From the NCBI GenBank assembly GCA_020736575.1, contig JAGPYM010000026.1:124001-188000 (forward strand): DNA of 64,000 bases, given 5' to 3'. The position numbers and the translations under genes are program-made. Shown piece by piece: positions 32,279-43,282 of the stretch (its first letter is position 1; every line of letters starts with the position of its first letter). Below the pieces are notes generated by a model, which did not search any database, had not been told where the DNA came from, and saw only the letters and a program-made list of their open reading frames with translations. Source of the stretch: Thelonectria olida (lineage: Eukaryota; Ascomycota; Sordariomycetes; Hypocreales; Nectriaceae).

Positions 32279-33693
32279 TCACTTCTCAAAGATTTCACCA
32301 AGCCACCCCAGCGTCTCAAGCGCCAGCTGCTGCTCAGCACCAAGAGCGCAATGCTCCCCAGCGCCTAACTCAGTCTTGAACAAGAAATACTCGGAGCGGT
32401 CTTGTCCCAGCAGCCTGGCCATCTCTTCGGGCTGTCCGGGTGCCAGATTATCATCTTCTCCTGAAGCGACATAAACTGGACACTTAATCTCGTCAAGCTT
32501 CGCCTTGTCGAGGCCGAACTCTCCCAGGTCCGAGAACCACTGGTAAGCGTCCGTCGTGTTCCACGCCCACATGCCCTGGTCGAGACCCCAGCGGAAGTTG
32601 GTCGGGATGTCGGGCATGGCGAGAACCGTGGCTACATACTTGTTGAAGCCAGCCTTGTTGCCCGAGTAGAACAGCTCCATCATCTGCGCGGGCAGCGCCT
32701 CCCCAATGGCTCGCTGCAGACTGAGCATGCCATCGATGGCGACGACTGCGGCGAGACGGTGTTCGCGCGTAGCGGCCAGCGGCGCCAAGAGTCCACCGAA
32801 AGACACTCCAATCAGGGCAACCCGGTCGACATCGACGTCGTTTCGAGAGCGCAAATAGTCGACTACAGGCGTGACGGCCTCCCACCACTCAGGGATGAAG
32901 CCAATGTCCTGGTCGCGGCGAACGGTAGGCTGTCCGGGACCCTCGTAGGTAATGCAGTTCCACCCGCGCTGGATAATCTCGCGACAGTTGCTGTGATAGA
33001 TTGCTTCCTGAGAACCATCATACCCCGTGCCAACGATGACAGTAGGAAGACGCCTCTTCTTGCTGCCACTCTTTCCTGCAGGGAGCTGGGGATCCGCGGG
33101 GTAGAAGTAGGCAGGGACGGTGAAGTTGGTGGCTTTCAGCTGCACAAACGTCGGGGGACGAGGTAGCAGGCCGACAGCCTTGTTGAAAGCACGGCTCTGC
33201 TTGTCCCAGAGCGAGTAGATTCTCGGGTCGGATTGGTTGCCATGCAAGAAGAAGTCGGCTGCACGGTAGTACGACGAAGACCGGAAGTAGGCATCTCTCG
33301 CAGACACCCAGGCCTTGTTCTTTTCAGCCTTCTCAGCTTGAGCACCGATTTTGTCGGCGAGGAACTTGAACTCTCTGTACCAGCTCTCGATGTCTCCGGG
33401 TTCAATGACGGCGGCAGCGCGAAGGACCTCTCCGGTGGCGGCGCCGCCCTCATTGGACAGGGAGAGATATTCACTGAGAATGAATGCAAATTCGGAGTCG
33501 CTGCTCAGTGGTTTCATGGACGTGGTTGTGTTGGTGATGGTGATGTTTGGAGCATATGTCTGGGATTCTTTTGCGTTGGCGACCTGCATTGTGGAGTGTC
33601 AATGACTTGTCTTGTTAGAGAAGAGCTGTGAGGTAATGGACATACGGCAAGGCATGCAGCGCTCAACGGGATGAGGTGCTTGGAGAAGAGCAT
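32279..33693 (-). CDS. secreted alpha/beta hydrolase, Ayg1/FrsA-like
   Basis: A two-exon gene. Exon 1 (33693-33646) encodes only the start of a signal peptide (MLFSKHLIPLSAACLA); exon 2 runs 33583-32279, total 450 residues. A helical N-terminal cap domain (about residues 50-160) precedes the hydrolase domain: PTVIVGTGYDGSQE, RGWNCITYEGPGQ, nucleophile elbow IGVSFGG (Ser), then VASGEDDNLAPG (Asp) and GAGEHCALG (His). This arrangement is that of the Ayg1/FrsA/2,6-dihydropseudooxynicotine-hydrolase group. Ayg1 shortens a polyketide in melanin synthesis, but no polyketide synthase is nearby and this protein carries a signal peptide, so the substrate is open. Confidence 0.85.
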
Positions 33694-35037
33694 GGTGTGT
33701 ATTCGTAGCCGGTGGTTTCAAAGCGGAAGATGGCTATGAAGAAAGGTGTAGAGATGCAAGTCATGATCGGTTTCAAGGGGGTATCAAGGCCATTAAAATA
33801 TTCATTTCAGCAATCGGTTGTCGCTCTCGTTCGGGTCCGACAATGAGGTCTTTCAGCCATGTTCGAAACGAATACTCCAACAGTATACGATGGATGACAT
33901 GCCGGGCGTCGGGGCAAACGGAGTTGCCTCTGGCTATGCCCCTCTCGTTCTCGTTCTCGTTCGAATCGTATTCCAGATTGGGACCTTAGCGCTGCAGCTC
34001 TGCTCACTATGCCGTCTGCGGCTTACATACACTTTGACACAGCATGTAACTATTGTATGGGGGATTCGGATTGAACGGCACCTCTTTGTGGGGTATTAGC
34101 GAGCATCGACAAGCCAATTGAGATTGATGCAATTGAATTTCCGTCAATGGAAGATCATCTACTTACGAATCAGTGCCTCAGAATCTCACATCAGCCGGTG
34201 CATACAGCTCGAATGGGAAGTCGAATTCGTTGAAGCGTCTCTGGGAATGGGACTGGAAGTGTCCGTCGGCCGAGTCTCAACATGGATCGGTTCATCGGCA
34301 TGGAAACAGGACGGATATGCTGGCAAGTGCTGACTGATGAGTGAAGTCGATGAGGATTGCAGTGACGGGTCTCTTTAGTTGGCCGAGCTGACGACCCGAT
34401 TATCGCTGGGATCTGTGTTTGAAAGAGCATGGAACTAGACAAGGGACCCTTTCCCAGCTGAGATCCTGCAGAATGTGGAATAGATATTAGAATGTCTCGC
34501 GAGTAAGCGACATCGGAGAAGCTGAATTGAGCCTGCAATGGATCTTGTGCCATACAAAGCCATGGTACCTTTTCTGCCAGCCTGACAAACGCAACAACTT
34601 TCTGCCATCAATTGGCAGAAACTTGAACGACAATGCGGTGATTGCCAGCCTGCAAGACGCCAACTCAGGGGCAAAAAAAGCAACGAGGAGATTACGTTAG
34701 CCCAAGTCGGGTAAGAATTTGGGAACATCGGCGTACTTCCAAGACATTTGATAATTCCATTGGTTTAGAAACATGGACGTGTATCATTGTCTCCTCTGTG
34801 GCTGATCAATCGCGTTCACGCGTATATTCGTCACAGCGCGCGTCTTCTAGAGAACCAACACACTCTCTCACCCTTCATAATAAAATCAGTTTTGCCCTCA
34901 AGCTGCCCGTGAGACTGATTGCTTTGGTACGCGAATTGACTTCCTATACTCAGTTCTATGTAAGTATATTCACACCAGCTCTCAGCCACGCCATCACCTC
35001 GACAGAATCACGCCGGCCATTTCCGTTGATCGCCGTC
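33694..35037. other. intergenic
   Basis: About 1.3 kb between divergent genes. No supportable gene. The open frame of the following gene reaches back to 34642, but the part before 35038 has no coding character. Confidence 0.45.
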
Positions 35038-36825
35038 ATGGTCAGGCGACGTCTGAAGTTCTATTATCTCGGCTCCCGCCCACCTTGGTTCTTCCGCATA
35101 ATGCGCCAACGCGATCAGCGTATCAGAATGGGGGAACAAGACTGGAAACCCCGGGGCACCGATTTCGACTGCGACCTTTCAGACATCTCCGACAAAGCCG
35201 ATGAAGAAAATGGCCTGTCTTGCTGGTGCGACTGGTATTCCAGCATCGGGAAAAATAGAGGATGCCAAGGCTCATCGTGCCCATTTTCGTGCTATCCAGA
35301 CGTCGATGACGGCGCAGACAACAGGTCCTACGTTGGGCCCGAAGCCGACTTCTACTACGCAGCTAAAGAGACGCGCGACCAACGGAAGACGGAGACGGTG
35401 CAAGAACGACTGAAACATCACCCACCTGTATACAGGGAGCTGAAGAACGCAGCCAGGATCGACGCGGCCCGGGATAAGCTTCGACAACAACAGGCGATAC
35501 GCCAACATGTGCCCATCAAGCTTGACGGCAAGATTTTCCACCTCTACAGCGGCAGCCATTTCGCCCATTTCGGCCATACTTACGTGGATGATCAACCCAG
35601 AACTGTTGCATTCGCCATGGACAATGATGAGCTACGCGCCTACGTCACCCTCTATGCAGTCTCAGACCCCAGAGACGAAAAGGAGGCCATTCAGGCGAGC
35701 CGGCCATTCCGACCGCCCGCGTATGCGAGCAGCAAACCCTTCAATGTCAGCAGTGTTCGGGGTTACCGATTTTCCTTTACTTTCCTCAGCGACACGTGTC
35801 TCCAGCTCAGCGTGTCTCGGGAAATGGTGTTTTCCAAACCCCTGATGCTATCTCAGGCTCCTCGCACGGCTCCTGGCATTTTCCGGTTTACGGGAATTTG
35901 CCATCATCATGGCCGGAAAGGTGACCTATCGTCGCGAATCTCAGGCGACCGTTTGATGATGCCTGCCTCTGGGGATGAAGTAATGACGCTTTCGGCAGCG
36001 GGCGAGGCAATGCCGCTGCGGGAGAAGGTCCGTCATTGGCAGCTGGAAATGAAAGACGTTGATCAAGAAGCGGTGCCTCCTGCAAATTTTGAGGGTGCAG
36101 ATGTGATGAACGAGGGGGCAACGCCTCCAATGGTGATGCCTCCTATGAAGGAAGAGGCCATGGAAGGATCGGACGAAGCGGGACCTCGTGTTTCTCACGA
36201 GGTTGCAAGTCGGAAGGAAGACGAGATAATGCCTGTTGTGAAGCAAGAGCCGATACCCCTCACAGCGACGCCTGCTGTGAAGCTGGAGCCAATGCCTCTC
36301 GCAGCAATACCAGCTCCTATGAAGGAGGAGCAAGATTCAGCAGACTCGTGCGCGGTCAGAAATGCGACCGAAAGGCAGGAAGCAACAAAACAGGAACAAG
36401 AGATGAAAAGACTCAGGAAGCAGAGGCAAAAGAGGCAAAGATGGCGGAAGAAACAGAGGGAACGAATAAAGGAGCAGAAAAAACGTCAAGCAGTACAATT
36501 AGAACAAGAGGGAAAAATGCAAGAGTCAGGACGATTTGAGAGGGAGGAGAAAGCACGACGCGAAGAGGAGGAGAAGGTACGAACCAATCGAGGGGGGAGC
36601 CCGTCACCAGAGAGTGACGAGAGGGCTCGTTCTACGAACAAGGAACTCAGAGAGCTTCTGGCTCAAGCCGAACAGGTCATTGAGATGCAGAGGATGAACC
36701 TGCAGCGAGTAGAGGAGCAAATGCGGATGATCCAGCAAACAGCAGATCGATTAGCACGGGAGAACGCAATGCTACGGGGAGAAAAGGGGGAAATACCCAG
36801 GAGCAGCAAACAGGAAGATGAATAG
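35038..36825 (+). CDS. hypothetical coiled-coil protein with SUMO-consensus motifs
   Basis: A 595-residue single-exon product with no recognised family. The N-terminal half looks folded and contains a cysteine cluster (CWCDWYSSIGKNRGCQGSSC and the following Cys). The middle is acidic and Met/Pro/Glu-rich, with two repeats of the form VKQEPIPL and VKLEPMPL, matching the sumoylation consensus psi-K-x-E. The C-terminal third is a long, highly charged helix (Lys/Arg/Gln/Glu) ending in a leucine-containing coiled coil (about 520-580). The frame continues beyond the TAG at 36823-36825 in the same style up to TGA at 36949-36951. The start is the first ATG before MVRRRLKFYYLG. A nuclear role is a guess. 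Confidence 0.6.
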   Translation: MVRRRLKFYYLGSRPPWFFRIMRQRDQRIRMGEQDWKPRGTDFDCDLSDISDKADEENGLSCWCDWYSSIGKNRGCQGSSCPFSCYPDVDDGADNRSYVGPEADFYYAAKETRDQRKTETVQERLKHHPPVYRELKNAARIDAARDKLRQQQAIRQHVPIKLDGKIFHLYSGSHFAHFGHTYVDDQPRTVAFAMDNDELRAYVTLYAVSDPRDEKEAIQASRPFRPPAYASSKPFNVSSVRGYRFSFTFLSDTCLQLSVSREMVFSKPLMLSQAPRTAPGIFRFTGICHHHGRKGDLSSRISGDRLMMPASGDEVMTLSAAGEAMPLREKVRHWQLEMKDVDQEAVPPANFEGADVMNEGATPPMVMPPMKEEAMEGSDEAGPRVSHEVASRKEDEIMPVVKQEPIPLTATPAVKLEPMPLAAIPAPMKEEQDSADSCAVRNATERQEATKQEQEMKRLRKQRQKRQRWRKKQRERIKEQKKRQAVQLEQEGKMQESGRFEREEKARREEEEKVRTNRGGSPSPESDERARSTNKELRELLAQAEQVIEMQRMNLQRVEEQMRMIQQTADRLARENAMLRGEKGEIPRSSKQEDE

Positions 36826-36951
36826 TTAGAACAACAACTCTCGCGGCTCAGAGCATCCGCAGTGGTAGCATGCAAGTCTTCTGAAATGGAAGAGCCGGTG
36901 TTTTTTGAGAAAGAGGAAACCACGGTTGTCAAGAGGGAGGAAACGCGCTGA
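36826..36951 (+). other. in-frame continuation after the stop of the coiled-coil gene
   Basis: Directly after TAG the same frame stays open for 41 codons. It reads LEQQLSRLRAS, EMEEPVFFEKEETTVVKREE, then TGA. Its charged, heptad-like style matches the preceding helix and it contains a further VKREE motif. The TAG is probably a recent nonsense change or a readthrough site. Confidence 0.5.
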
Positions 36952-37346
36952 GCAGTGCAGAAGTGGTCGAGTTGGGGTGCCCCGTGGTAAAGGAAACGAC
37001 TGACCTCAGGGTTGTGTCAGGTTGAGCAAGCAGCTAGCAAACGCATCATAAACCCGTCCTGTCAACCCAGCATAGTAACACAGTCATCATCAACCCTACT
37101 ATACGCCCCGAAGATTTCACACATGGCAATAGCTATAAAGAGCGTAGAGTGCCCTCCCAGTTATCCCCATACGATTCCAGCTATGACTGGCCATACTACG
37201 ATGCCTGGGTATGCACACCTCCCACATGTCCAGACTATTATCACAGGGCCGCAAGGAGTCGATATCGGTTCACCAAGAGTAGACGGGGTCTTTGAAAGCT
37301 TCTCAAGCTTCGCCCGTCACCCTCTTTGTATTATATGCAGTCCGAA
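36952..37346. other. intergenic, tail-to-tail
   Basis: About 395 bp. No gene or element seen. Confidence 0.5.
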
Positions 37347-38619
37347 CTAATGTCCCACCATGGCTTGGTGTGCAGGTCCATATCGGCTCCCCTCGGGCTT
37401 CAGGGCATCAACAATCTTCCTCAACTCCTGCTTCTCCTCATCCGTCAGGGTAACATCCCTCGACGCCCAGTTCTCCTCCAGGCGCTTGGCCTTCGTCGTG
37501 CCGGGGATGGCAATCATGCCCTGAGCCGCGACCCAGGCCAGCGCAACCTGCGTCAAGGTGCAGCCCTTCTTGGTAGCGAGCTTCTTGATCTCTTCCACGA
37601 TGGCCTTGTTCTTGAAGAAGTTCTCGCCTTGGAACTTGGGAGCTAGGGGAGTGGTTAGTACCACTTTGATTTCAGGTCGGTTCAAGGCCTTGCAGCAACT
37701 TACACTTGCGGCGGAAATCGTCGGGCGCAAAGTCATCTGGTGTCTTGTATGGGAAATCGTCGACGAGCCAGCCATGGCCCAGCGGGCTGTAGGCTACATA
37801 TGCGATGCCGAGCTCCTTGGCCGTGTCGATCAGGCCATCTGTCTCGTGCAGCGTCTCGAACGCCGAGTACTCTGCCTGCAGAGCATCGATCTTGGCAACT
37901 ATTTTTCCATATCAGTACAGGCAAGTTGAATGATCGGGCACGATTTAAATTCGTACTTGAGTTGGCCTTGCGCAGTGTCGCTGCGGAACACTCGGAAACG
38001 CCAATGTACTTTGTCTTTCCTGCCTTTCGGATCTCGTCGAGAGCGGTGATAGACTCTTCGAGGGGAGTGTCTACATCTCCAAGTCAGTCAATGACAATGA
38101 AACTCGCTGGCTGGCTTTACGCACTAGGGTCAATTCGATGCAGGTAGTAGAGGTCGGGCGTAAAGCCGAGTCTCTCAATAGTGCCGTCGATGTACGACTT
38201 GATATGAGAAGCAGAATTGGTAACGGCGCCGTCGCCACCAAAGACGTCAAAGCCACACTTCGAGGCGACTAGGGCAGGTACATTAGCAATGGGATTTCAT
38301 CAGAGAAAAACGACGTCAGCTCACGAAAGACCTTATCCCGAACGTTGTGCTTTCTAATGAAGTCTCCCAAGAGCTTCTCGTTCACGCCGGCTTGATAGAC
38401 AACCTGATTCCCAATTTAGTATCCAGCAGTGACCCCTCAGCATTTGGAACCAATGCTTACTGCAGTGTCCCAAAAGGTGCATCCCAACTCAATGGCCTTC
38501 AGGAGCACGGGCTCGGCCTCCTCCAGACTCAGGTTGCTTCCAAGGCCAAAGCTGAGGCCCATGGCTCCAAAACCAGGCGATGGGACTTGGATGTCGGCAA
38601 AGGGAAGAGTGTGAACCAT
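37347..38619 (-). CDS. aldo-keto reductase
   Basis: An NADPH-dependent oxidoreductase of the AKR superfamily (AKR13-like). Six exons (38619-38461, 38403-38325, 38268-38125, 38070-37957, 37898-37704 and 37642-37347) give 328 residues. The catalytic set is visible: Asp in FWDTAV, Tyr in VVYQAG (the junction of exons 1 and 2), Lys in ASKCGFD, and His in [29 protein letters not shown] and [14 protein letters not shown] are the usual later AKR signatures, the last near the cofactor. The five introns all keep frame. The substrate is unknown. Confidence 0.9.
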
Positions 38620-39661
38620 TTTGATGACTTTGGAGTCTAGACTTGAATATTTTGGTGTGGCGAGTTGTAGCTTGGGAATGTTTACTGGTTCGTCTGCACC
38701 TCAAGAGGATGATACCATTTTATATCACATCCTCATCTTCATGCCCGAAATCTCCGTGCATATGTCCGTGGACGTCTCTTCTCATTGTTTACCCGTCCGG
38801 CACTTAAATCCGAGATGGATACCTTGATTCGTTTCAACACGCCTCCTCTCAATGGTGACAACATGGCGTCACGTCTTGCTCCACCAACGGGCAACGAGGT
38901 CCATATCGAAATGCGGGGAGCGTCAGCCGGTTGCAGTAGCTCCGCGGTTAGTGCAAGGATTGTTCCACTGAAACTGACGACTCTTGCGTCGAGGAAGAGG
39001 ATGGGTAAGAACTCTATCGGCGCTCTTGGTGTTGTGATGTCACGCACCCTAGGGGACTTAATAGCTTAGGGTCAATCAGAAGGCTCCTTCTCTACTCATA
39101 CGAGTACTGCTTGCAAATACGCAAAAGCCAAGCCCAAATCTACCTTCGCCCAAGCATATCCAGGCCAGAGGGGAAACGAAATGCCTCATCTCTCAACACC
39201 AGCGCCAACACAGGCACAAACGCTCTCGTGCATACACATAGTCTTCAAGACCACGAATGACGCGCAGTGTTTGGTATCCGGCTTAAACGGTGATAATAAT
39301 GCAGTGGTTTCATTGCCAGCTTCTCTAGTGCTTGCCAAATCAAGCACAGTAATTGCTACATAATTCTAGCATTAACAGGCCCTCGATGACTATCCCTTTT
39401 AGCCTCCCTATGCACGTTGAAAGCATATTAAGCACCTTTTCTCCATTCTGAACCGACAAAGCTCCAAGAAGACATCATGGCCTGACTCGACAGTACCTAA
39501 TATTCACGGTCCGCCCGGACATAATGGTCAAGTCCCACAGCATAACTCCGGCTTCTCACGTATAAATCTCTCACCTTATTTGGCCTATGCGGTGTGTAGT
39601 TCTATCTATCCAGTAACTCATCATCCCACTCGATATACTTCAAGATATTTGTTGAATCAAA
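38620..39661. other. intergenic, head-to-head
   Basis: About 1 kb between the divergent AKR and SDR genes. It must hold both promoters. ORFs here (38785-39069 and 39181-39363) lack coding character. Confidence 0.45.
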
Positions 39662-40648
39662 ATGACGTCTCGATACACCGCAGTCCATCAATCCCCTCAA
39701 GGACCCGGCGACGAGCGCCCCACGGCCACGCAAATCATCGTCGATGATAACCTCCAAGGCCAATTGACCGGCAAAATCGCCCTCATCACAGGATGTTCTT
39801 CCGGGCTCGGTATCGAAACAGCGCGAGCTCTGTTCCTCACCGGAGCAACTCTGTATCTCACAGCGCGAAACCTTTCTACGGCAAAGACCATTCTCAGCGA
39901 TCTTCTCGACAGCGGGCGCGTGCATCTGTTGGAGCTCGATCTCGACTCTCTCGACAGTGTGCGAGCCTGCGCTGCCGAGTTCCTTTCACGCGAGCAGACT
40001 CTCAACATACTAATCTGCAACGCTGGTGTGATGAGAAGCCCCGAAGGCCGCACAAAAGACGGCTTCGAAACGCAGTTCGGCACGAACCACCTCGCGCACT
40101 TCCTCCTCTTCAACCTACTCCAGCCCGCTTTACTCGCGGGCTCCACGCCGGAAAAGCATTCCCGCGTCGTCATTCTATCCTCGCTGGCTCACCGCTTCGG
40201 CCAAGTCGACTTTGACAACGTCAACTTTGAAGGAAACTACAACCCTATGGCTGCTTACGCGGCGAGCAAGACGGCGAATCTGTGGACGGCTAATGAAATC
40301 GAGCGTCGGTTCGGGGCCCAGGGTCTCCATGCGTGGAGCGTCCAGCCGGGAGCGGTCCTGACCAACTTGTCGCGCCATATGTCCGAGGACCAAAAAGACG
40401 GGTTGAAGACCAATGAGTATCTGCTCAAGGAGTTTAAGAACCCAGAGCAGGGTGCTGCTACCACTGCTTGGGGTGCTACGGCGTTGGCATTGGAGGGACA
40501 GGGGGGAAAGTATTTAGAGAATTGTCAGATTATTGGCGCTTGGGATCCAACAACTGATCAGTATAGCCCTGGTTATGGCGCTCATGCTTATGACGGGGAG
40601 AAGGCTGCGAAGTTGTGGGAAAAGTCACTTGAATGGGCTAAACTATGA
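39662..40648 (+). CDS. short-chain dehydrogenase/reductase
   Basis: A 328-residue single-exon SDR of the retinol-dehydrogenase/WW-oxidoreductase type. The Rossmann motif is TGCSSGLG. ELDLDSLDSV and ICNAGVM (NAG) follow. FGTNHLAHFLLFNLL and VVILSSLAHR (catalytic Ser) are family-typical, and YAASK supplies the catalytic Tyr and Lys. The C-terminal part VQPGAVLTNLSRH is the usual substrate-side loop. No transmembrane segment is evident. It is divergent from the AKR; two reductases side by side could act on one carbonyl, but nothing shows the substrate. Confidence 0.9.
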   Translation: MTSRYTAVHQSPQGPGDERPTATQIIVDDNLQGQLTGKIALITGCSSGLGIETARALFLTGATLYLTARNLSTAKTILSDLLDSGRVHLLELDLDSLDSVRACAAEFLSREQTLNILICNAGVMRSPEGRTKDGFETQFGTNHLAHFLLFNLLQPALLAGSTPEKHSRVVILSSLAHRFGQVDFDNVNFEGNYNPMAAYAASKTANLWTANEIERRFGAQGLHAWSVQPGAVLTNLSRHMSEDQKDGLKTNEYLLKEFKNPEQGAATTAWGATALALEGQGGKYLENCQIIGAWDPTTDQYSPGYGAHAYDGEKAAKLWEKSLEWAKL

Positions 40649-40748
40649 GTGTCATGTCTACGAATGTATGTAGGCTATGTTGATCTAAGTCTATCAAAAA
40701 AACCTTAGCACCATCGTTCGCTCCAGGGTTTTATCACTGGCGATCATT

Positions 40749-42530
40749 CTATAAGTCACCAGGGAATTCATCCTCTTGTTGCGAAAACTTCTCCTCCTTC
40801 CAGCCCTTCAGCCAAGCCTTGACAAATTCGATCTGGGCCTTCTGGGCCTTCTCTACTGACGGTGGGGGCAAGTCAATGGCAGTGATGTTCGGCTTGACGC
40901 CGTTCTCATCCCAGTGGTGAACCCCATGATCGATGAGAATAAATGGTTCGCTGACGGTCGATATCCTCTCTGGAAGGCCAATACGGTGTGGTGTTGCTGC
41001 TCGCCATGGATCGGCTGCGCCATCCACGAATGCCACGCGAGGGTAGCTAAATTCAAGACCCCCGAGCTTGTTGATGGACTCGACGTTTGGTGGTTCCGTA
41101 ATGTTAAAAGCCTCACGACAGTGGATGGTGGAGTACTCAATATCGATCAAGCGGGAAATGAGCGGAAGTTGATCCTTGGGCACGCCAGATCCGGTTTGCC
41201 AGTATCCCCATCTGTGTGATTGATTAGCATCGAGTCGAACGACAATGGTTGTGACTTACTGTGTGCAGGTCTGATATCCCCAACTTCGCATCATCCCTTG
41301 GTGAAGATCGGTATTTCCATTGGTGCCTCGTGAAGAATAGCATTCTTTGACGCTCTTGCCCTTACAGGCTCCACGCAGGTCGTCTCTCAGGTGCGTTCTG
41401 ATGTATCCAATGTAATTCAACATGCGGGTTGTCAGTGTCTTGGCCTCCTTCTCGTATCCTCCAGCACAGAGAAGGCTCTCAATAGCCGGAACGAGGTGTC
41501 GGGTGCTCGCAAAAAGGATGTCGTCAGACGAAACACTGCTGCAGTAGAAGGCAAAGTCGGAATCATCCTCCTCCGGGTCCCAATTAGTAGACTGCAATCC
41601 ACTAATCCCCCGGCTGAGAGCCATGGCAAAGTCGTCGTCGCGGAGCTCTCCCAAACCAAACACATCCTTGAGCAGCTTCTTTTGTTCTTTTTTGCCGTCC
41701 AGCAGAATGGTGTCAACAGCGTGAGTAAGCTTCTGGGTCACGGTGGCACAGTCACCAGGAGCAAACAGGCGAGCCGCCTCGTAGTACCTGTTCTTGTCAG
41801 CGTTCACTTCGTACTTCTTTGAACACGCTTGCAGGCTAATGTCTTACTCCCAGTAGTCGACGATGGCCTCAGTAACGGCCGAGGACGCGATGGCGCCCCA
41901 GAACAGGTCGGGGTAAATCTTTCTGGCAAATGCCGCAAATGCTCCGGCGTAGGAACCACCGTAGATGATGTACGGTGCGTTGGGCGCAGTGAGATTGCGG
42001 TGCTCAAGGCCCGGAAACTCGACGTGCTGGGCAAAGTAAGCAGTGTCTGCAAGGGCTTGTTCGGTTGACAAGAAGCGCATGTTCTCGGCGCTCAGGTCAG
42101 GCACAGGAAAGCTTTCGCCATAGTACCGATGCTCGAGAATGACACCAATGCCGTTCGTCGCTTCAGCCAGCATGGCGACAATGCCATAGTCGAGGAAGGG
42201 CAATCGGTCTTCACCACTAGTCTCGCCAGAGGCAAGCACAATGACGGGTCCTCCCTCGCGATAGTGTTGGGCATCAAACCAGTACCTTAGCGGGAACGAC
42301 TTGTCTGAGTGAGGCTCGTAGATGGACTCATTGTGGAAGTGGTCGATAGGCACCGAGATGTTGTGAGCCTGTGGCTGCGATGGCGGAGATGAAGCCGAGT
42401 GGAGCCGACGCGTGACGCTGTCGTCGTTATGGAACCTTTGGGCTTCCGTGTTTGCGATGCGAACTTGGCCAGCAGCGAGAGACGCGGTAAGGCCGAGTAC
42501 TGTGCATCTCAGCAACGCAGAGGAAAACAT
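40749..42530 (-). CDS. secreted serine peptidase, family S28
   Basis: A lysosomal-Pro-X-carboxypeptidase/DPP7-type enzyme. Exons 42530-41848, 41787-41260 and 41211-40749 give 557 residues. A signal peptide (MFSSALLRCTVLGLTASLAAG) directs export. Landmarks: PIDHFHNES, EHRYYGESFPVP, and the nucleophile region IIYGGSYAGAFAAF (Ser). WGYWQTGSG follows, then AFVDGAADPW with the Asp and DHGVHHWDENG with the His. An unspliced reading stops at TAA 41844-41846. A 60-nt GT-AG intron with a CTGAC branch site removes it and gives VDYWEYYEAARLF. Likely an acid extracellular peptidase cleaving after proline. Confidence 0.9.
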
Positions 42531-43282
42531 GGCGAAAGAGATGACGTAAATGAGGTTGCGAGGTTGAAGCCTTGAAGATCAGGTCGCGATTGCTTCGGGT
42601 AGGTGGTTACCTGAGACAATGGCTCCACCTGCCTCATCAGGGTGCTCAGAGACCTACCCGGGAGCATTCCGAAAATTGGTACCTGTGTAGAATCATCTCA
42701 TCAAGAGGACTCGGAGAATAGCCAGTCGAGAGGAATCTCTTTTTATTTAACAGAATTGGAGTTGCTTCGAACTGAGCATCGAGTTCCATGTAGACTCAGC
42801 AGTCTCATCGTCTCCAAAGTGAGGGGCAGACCAGCCACGAAAATGAGAAACCTTACCAGGCAGGTCATTTCAATTGAATTGGGTGTTTTGATTGGTACCT
42901 AGCATTCTCTATTCTACAGCTAGGTAAGTACATTTATACCGCGATCCTGCTCGGACAATAATGTTCATTGGCAGCCTCGACAAAGGCTCCTAATTCTCTT
43001 CACTCGTCACCTTTGTAATCACTTACCTGCTGCCACATTCCGAGAGCCCGACATGAACTTGCGTGCTAAAATAGGTAGACTGCTTGGTAATCACGAGCCA
43101 CGTGATAGGACTAAAAATAAACAAATTTCCGCTTCTGGCAGTTGGATATCTTTCATCATCTTCACTTGCGGTTATTTCTGTTCACTCTCGCGCAGCGTAT
43201 TCTCATTTTGTCTGTCGACGGACTTTCTTCGTATTTCTTGCTTGGATTTCAATTGAGTACATTCTTCACTACTTCCTTTGCA
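42531..43282. other. divergent promoter region
   Basis: About 750 bp between the S28 peptidase and acetolactate decarboxylase starts. It contains CTAGGTA-type motifs near 42897 and 42920. No gene seen. Confidence 0.5.

Noticed and set aside
41844..41846. In-frame stop in the S28 peptidase, first read as a pseudogene lesion
   Set aside because: A 60-nt GT-AG intron with a branch site removes it and gives the expected protein.
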